Positions 61,212 to 64,000 of a stretch of DNA of 64,000 nt are shown here, one piece after another. The stretch is from Nocardioides mesophilus (lineage in GTDB: Bacteria; Actinomycetota; Actinomycetes; Propionibacteriales; Nocardioidaceae): positions 896,501-960,500 of the forward strand of contig NZ_CP060713.1 of NCBI RefSeq assembly GCF_014395785.1, read 5' to 3'. Within the stretch, counting starts at the first letter, position 1; every line of letters begins with the position of its first letter. The notes beneath the pieces were generated by a model that saw only the letters and a program-made list of their open reading frames with translations, had not been told where the DNA came from and did not search any database. The position numbers were made by a program, and so were the translations under genes.

Positions 61212-62911
61212 ATGAGCGCAGCCGCCGACCGTCCCGACCGCACCGAGCTGCTCGGGCGTGCCCGCGCCTGGGCCGCCGAGGACCCCGACGACCGGACCCG
61301 GGCCGAGCTCGAGGAGCTGCTCGCCGCGGTCGCGGCAGACCCGGCCGGGGCCGAGGGAGCCGACCTGGCCGACCGGTTCTCCGGGCGGCTGGAGTTCGGC
61401 ACCGCCGGGCTGCGGGGTGCGCTCGGCGCCGGCCCGAACCGGATGAACCGGGTGGTGGTGATCCGGGCGGCGGCCGGGCTGGCGGCGTACCTGCAGGCGC
61501 ACGGCGCCGGGCCGGGGGACGCCGTCGTCGTCGGCTACGACGCCCGGCACAACTCCGACGTGTTCGCCCGCGACACCGCCGCGGTGATGCGCGGTGCCGG
61601 GCTGCGGGCGCTGGTGCTGCCCCGGCCGCTGCCGACGCCGGTGCTGGCCTATGCGATCCGGGCGCTCGGCTGCGTGGCGGGGGTGATGGTGACCGCCTCG
61701 CACAACCCGCCGCAGGACAACGGCTACAAGGTCTACCTCGGCGACGGCAGCCAGATCGTGCCGCCCGCCGACGAGGAGATCTCCGCCCGGATCGACGCGG
61801 TGGGCGCGCTCTCCGACGTGCCGCTCGGGAGGGCTGGACCACGCTCGACGACGAGGTCGTGGAGCGCTACCTCGACGACGTCGCCGGCCTGCTCTCCCCC
61901 GGCGGCCCGCGCGACCTCTCGCTCGTCTACACCCCGCTGCACGGGGTCGGCGGGGAGTCGGTGGCCCGGGTGCTGGAGCGGGCCGGCTTCCCGGCCGCGC
62001 ACCTGACCAAGGCGCAGGCGGAGCCCGACCCGGACTTCCCCACCGTCGCGTTCCCGAACCCGGAGGAGCCCGGCGCGATGGACCTCGCCACCGAGGTGGC
62101 CGCCGAGGTCGGTGCGGACCTGGTGGTCGCCAACGACCCGGACGCCGACCGTTGCGCGGTCGCGGTCCCGGGGCCGCACGGCTGGCGCACGCTGCGCGGC
62201 GACGAGGTCGGGGTGCTGCTCGCCGACGCGCTCCTCCGCGCCGGCGTGCAGGGGGTCTACGCGTGCTCGATCGTCTCGTCCTCGCTGCTCGGGCGGCTGG
62301 CGCAGTCCCACGGCCAGCCGCACCATGAGACGCTCACCGGCTTCAAGTGGATCGGACGCGTGGAGGGGCTGGCCTTCGGCTACGAGGAGGCGCTCGGCTA
62401 CTGCGTCGCGCCGGAGCTGGTCCGGGACAAGGACGGGGTCAGCGCGCTGCTGCGGATCGCGGAGCTCGCGGCCGCGCTCAAGGCCGAGGGACGCACCCTC
62501 CAGGACCGGCTCGACGAGATCGCCCGCGAGCACGGCCTCCACGCCACCGACCAGCTCTCGGTGCGGGTGAGCGATCCGGCCCGGATCACCGACGCGATGG
62601 CCCGGCTCCGCAGCACCGCGCCGACCCGGCTCGGCGGCCTCGCCGTGGAGCAGGTCGACGACCTCGCCGAGGGCAGCGCCGACCTGCCGCCGACCGACGG
62701 CCTGCGCTTCCGTCTCGCCGACCGGGCCCGGGTGGTGGTGCGCCCCTCCGGTACCGAGCCGAAGCTGAAGGCCTACCTCGAGGTCGTGGTCGCGGTCGAG
62801 GGCGGGCGCGACGCCGAGCAGGGCGCGGTCGACGCCGCCCGGATCGCCGCGGCGGGCCGGCTGGACGCGATCCGTGCCGACCTGGCGGCGGCGCTGGACC
62901 TGGAGGGCTAG
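61212..62911 (+). pseudogene. pmmB: Phosphomannomutase/phosphoglucomutase with one frameshift
   Basis: Composite protein of about 566 residues with all four mutase domains: [16 protein letters not shown] (phosphoserine loop), VVANDPDADRCAVA (metal loop), GFKWIGRVEGLAFGYEEALGY (sugar-binding) and VVVRPSGTEPKLKAYL (phosphate-binding). The frame breaks at a GGG run (61827-61829) where one G appears missing; adding it gives [18 protein letters not shown]. Otherwise intact. Catalytic competence requires the repaired frame. The neighbours PNP and deoC suggest it might also interconvert pentose phosphates. Confidence 0.85.
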
Positions 62912-62914
62912 CGG

Positions 62915-63553
62915 CTAGAGGAGCAGCGTGACCAGGAACGCGACGGTGGTCACCGACAGCGCGGCCACCTCCGGCCAGGCGAGGACGTACCGTGCCTGGC
63001 CGGCCTCCTGGCCACGGGTCTCCCGGCGGGCCTCGTCCACGAGCTCCTCGAGGCGGGTGACCACGAAGGTCTGGTAGGACATCGCCCGCTCGTCGTTGTT
63101 GGCCCGGTCGGCGCGCAGCGCGAACTCGGTGAGTCGGCTGGTGCCCAGGGGCTGGTCGCGGCGACGACGCGAGCGGACCTCCTCGCGGATCGAGTTGCCG
63201 ATCCCGATGCACACGTAGCGCTTCTCACCGACCCACAGGTTCAGCGTCTGCCCGACCGAGATCTCGTCGACGGCAGCGAGGGGGACGTGCGCGTCGCGGA
63301 CCATGTTCTTCAGCACGACGTGCCGCCGGTACGCCGTGGCCCGCGGCCGCAGCTGGCTGACCCAGACGAGGAGACCGAACAGGACGGCGCCCAGTGCGAG
63401 CCGCAGGCCGTCCACCGAGCGGGCGTAGACGACGACGTAGCCCAGCAGGAACACGGTCGCGGCCAGGCCGGTGTAGCCGAGCAGCACCCCGCTGGTGGGC
63501 TTGAAGCGCTCCACCGGGCGAGAAGGGTCCGGGGAGGACGGCGGGCTGCTCAT
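62915..63553 (-). CDS. Membrane protein of unknown function
   Basis: 212 residues. Two N-terminal membrane helices (VLLGYTGLAATVFLLGYVVVYA, LRLALGAVLFGLLVWVS), a cytoplasmic PH-like middle (RRHVVLKNMVRDAHVPLAAVDEISVGQTLNLWVGEKRYVC), an Arg-rich segment and a C-terminal hydrophobic helix (VAALSVTTVAFLVTLLL). No catalytic motif. Convergent with pmmB and divergent from deoC. Confidence 0.75.
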   Translation of the reverse strand: MSSPPSSPDPSRPVERFKPTSGVLLGYTGLAATVFLLGYVVVYARSVDGLRLALGAVLFGLLVWVSQLRPRATAYRRHVVLKNMVRDAHVPLAAVDEISVGQTLNLWVGEKRYVCIGIGNSIREEVRSRRRRDQPLGTSRLTEFALRADRANNDERAMSYQTFVVTRLEELVDEARRETRGQEAGQARYVLAWPEVAALSVTTVAFLVTLLL

Positions 63554-63618
63554 GACCCCGATTGTGCCTGCTGCCCGTCGTTTTCCCGCAACCACGGGGG
63601 CGCACCTATGCTGACCCG

Positions 63619-64000
63619 GTGAGCAGCACCCTGACCCCCAGCGAGGGCCGCCGGCACGCGTCCGGCGTTCCGGACGACCTCGCCGGCGCGACCTCCTCCG
63701 ACGCCTCGCTGCGTCGGTTCCTGCACGGACTGCCGGGTGTGGACCAGGTCGGCGCGGAGGCCCGGGCGGCGATGCTCGGCACCCGGTCGATCAAGACCAC
63801 GGCCAAGGCGGTCGCCCTGGACCTGGCGATCTCGATGGTGGACCTGACCACGCTGGAGGGGCAGGACACTCCGGGCAAGGTGCGCGCGCTGTGCACCAAG
63901 GCGCTGCGTCCCGACCCCGCCGACCCGAGCGCGCCCTCGACCGCCGCGGTGTGCGTGTACGCCGACATGGTGGCGACCGCCAAGGAGGTCGTCGGCGACG
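63619..64000 (+). CDS. deoC: Deoxyribose-phosphate aldolase (5' part)
   Basis: 127 codons visible; continues past the right edge. Splits 2-deoxyribose-5-phosphate into acetaldehyde and glyceraldehyde-3-phosphate. The visible part ends with STAAVCVYADMVATAKEVV, the first (beta-alpha) units of the aldolase barrel, preceded by AISMVDLTTLEGQDTPGKV. The Schiff-base Lys lies beyond the window. GTG 63619. Completes the nucleoside-sugar salvage run begun by the PNP gene. Confidence 0.85.
   Translation, partial: MSSTLTPSEGRRHASGVPDDLAGATSSDASLRRFLHGLPGVDQVGAEARAAMLGTRSIKTTAKAVALDLAISMVDLTTLEGQDTPGKVRALCTKALRPDPADPSAPSTAAVCVYADMVATAKEVVGD

Overview
The window is very GC-rich (my impression is roughly 70-75%, not computed) and reads as chromosome of a high-GC actinobacterium. 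The galactofuranose genes (glfT2, glf), the acyl-CoA carboxylase epsilon subunit, the LCP ligases and the strong C/G third-position codon use all point that way. A block from about 24 to 62 kb keeps many genes that I recall lying near each other in Mycobacterium tuberculosis (fadE25, purE, purK, a PH-domain protein, birA, accD5, accE5, maf, accA3, lpdA, PNP, pmmB). A Nocardioidaceae host such as Nocardioides is my inference, not shown. No rRNA, tRNA, CRISPR array or complete insertion sequence was seen.

Region 1 (1-9.3 kb, mostly minus strand) is a galactan and cell-wall cluster: glfT2, glf, a fused double glycosyltransferase and an LCP ligase, then a thioesterase, a divergent second LCP protein and a crotonase. 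Region 2 (9.3-24.3 kb) is accessory. It holds secreted proteins, a GCS2-type ligase, a CHRD protein, an aldo/keto reductase, a DUF4062-STAND-TPR protein, a GMC oxidoreductase, acetyltransferases and an ECF sigma/anti-sigma pair. It is littered with broken genes: a truncated carboxymuconolactone-decarboxylase-like ORF, a WD40/nSTAND tail, a VOC pseudogene carrying a duplicated tract, a frameshifted secreted protein and a hydrolase fragment.

Region 3 (24.3-38.4 kb) is core metabolism: acyl-CoA dehydrogenase, prolyl oligopeptidase, purE-purK, a receiver-less winged-helix regulator, a class III cyclase, a PH-domain protein, and divergent birA and accD-accE with maf. Region 4 (38.4-51.3 kb) is surface glycan assembly (four glycosyltransferase-type genes counting GT4, DUF2304, GtrA, methyltransferase, large membrane protein, sulfotransferase-like protein) interleaved with an acyl-CoA dehydrogenase/MerR pair, a glgC-like gene and the biotin carboxylase subunit. 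Region 5 (51.4-64 kb) has pyruvate carboxylase, a SpoIID/LGFP wall protein, an LpdA-like dehydrogenase and a nucleoside salvage run (PNP, sugar epimerase, phosphohexo/pentomutase, deoC).

Four loci (38.4-40.5 kb, glgC at 45.7-46.9 kb, pmmB at 61.2-62.9 kb and the secreted pseudogene at 21.2 kb) carry one- or two-base indels. Most are in short homopolymers and interrupt otherwise normal coding sequence. Sequencing or assembly error is a live explanation, so these should not be read as biology without checking.
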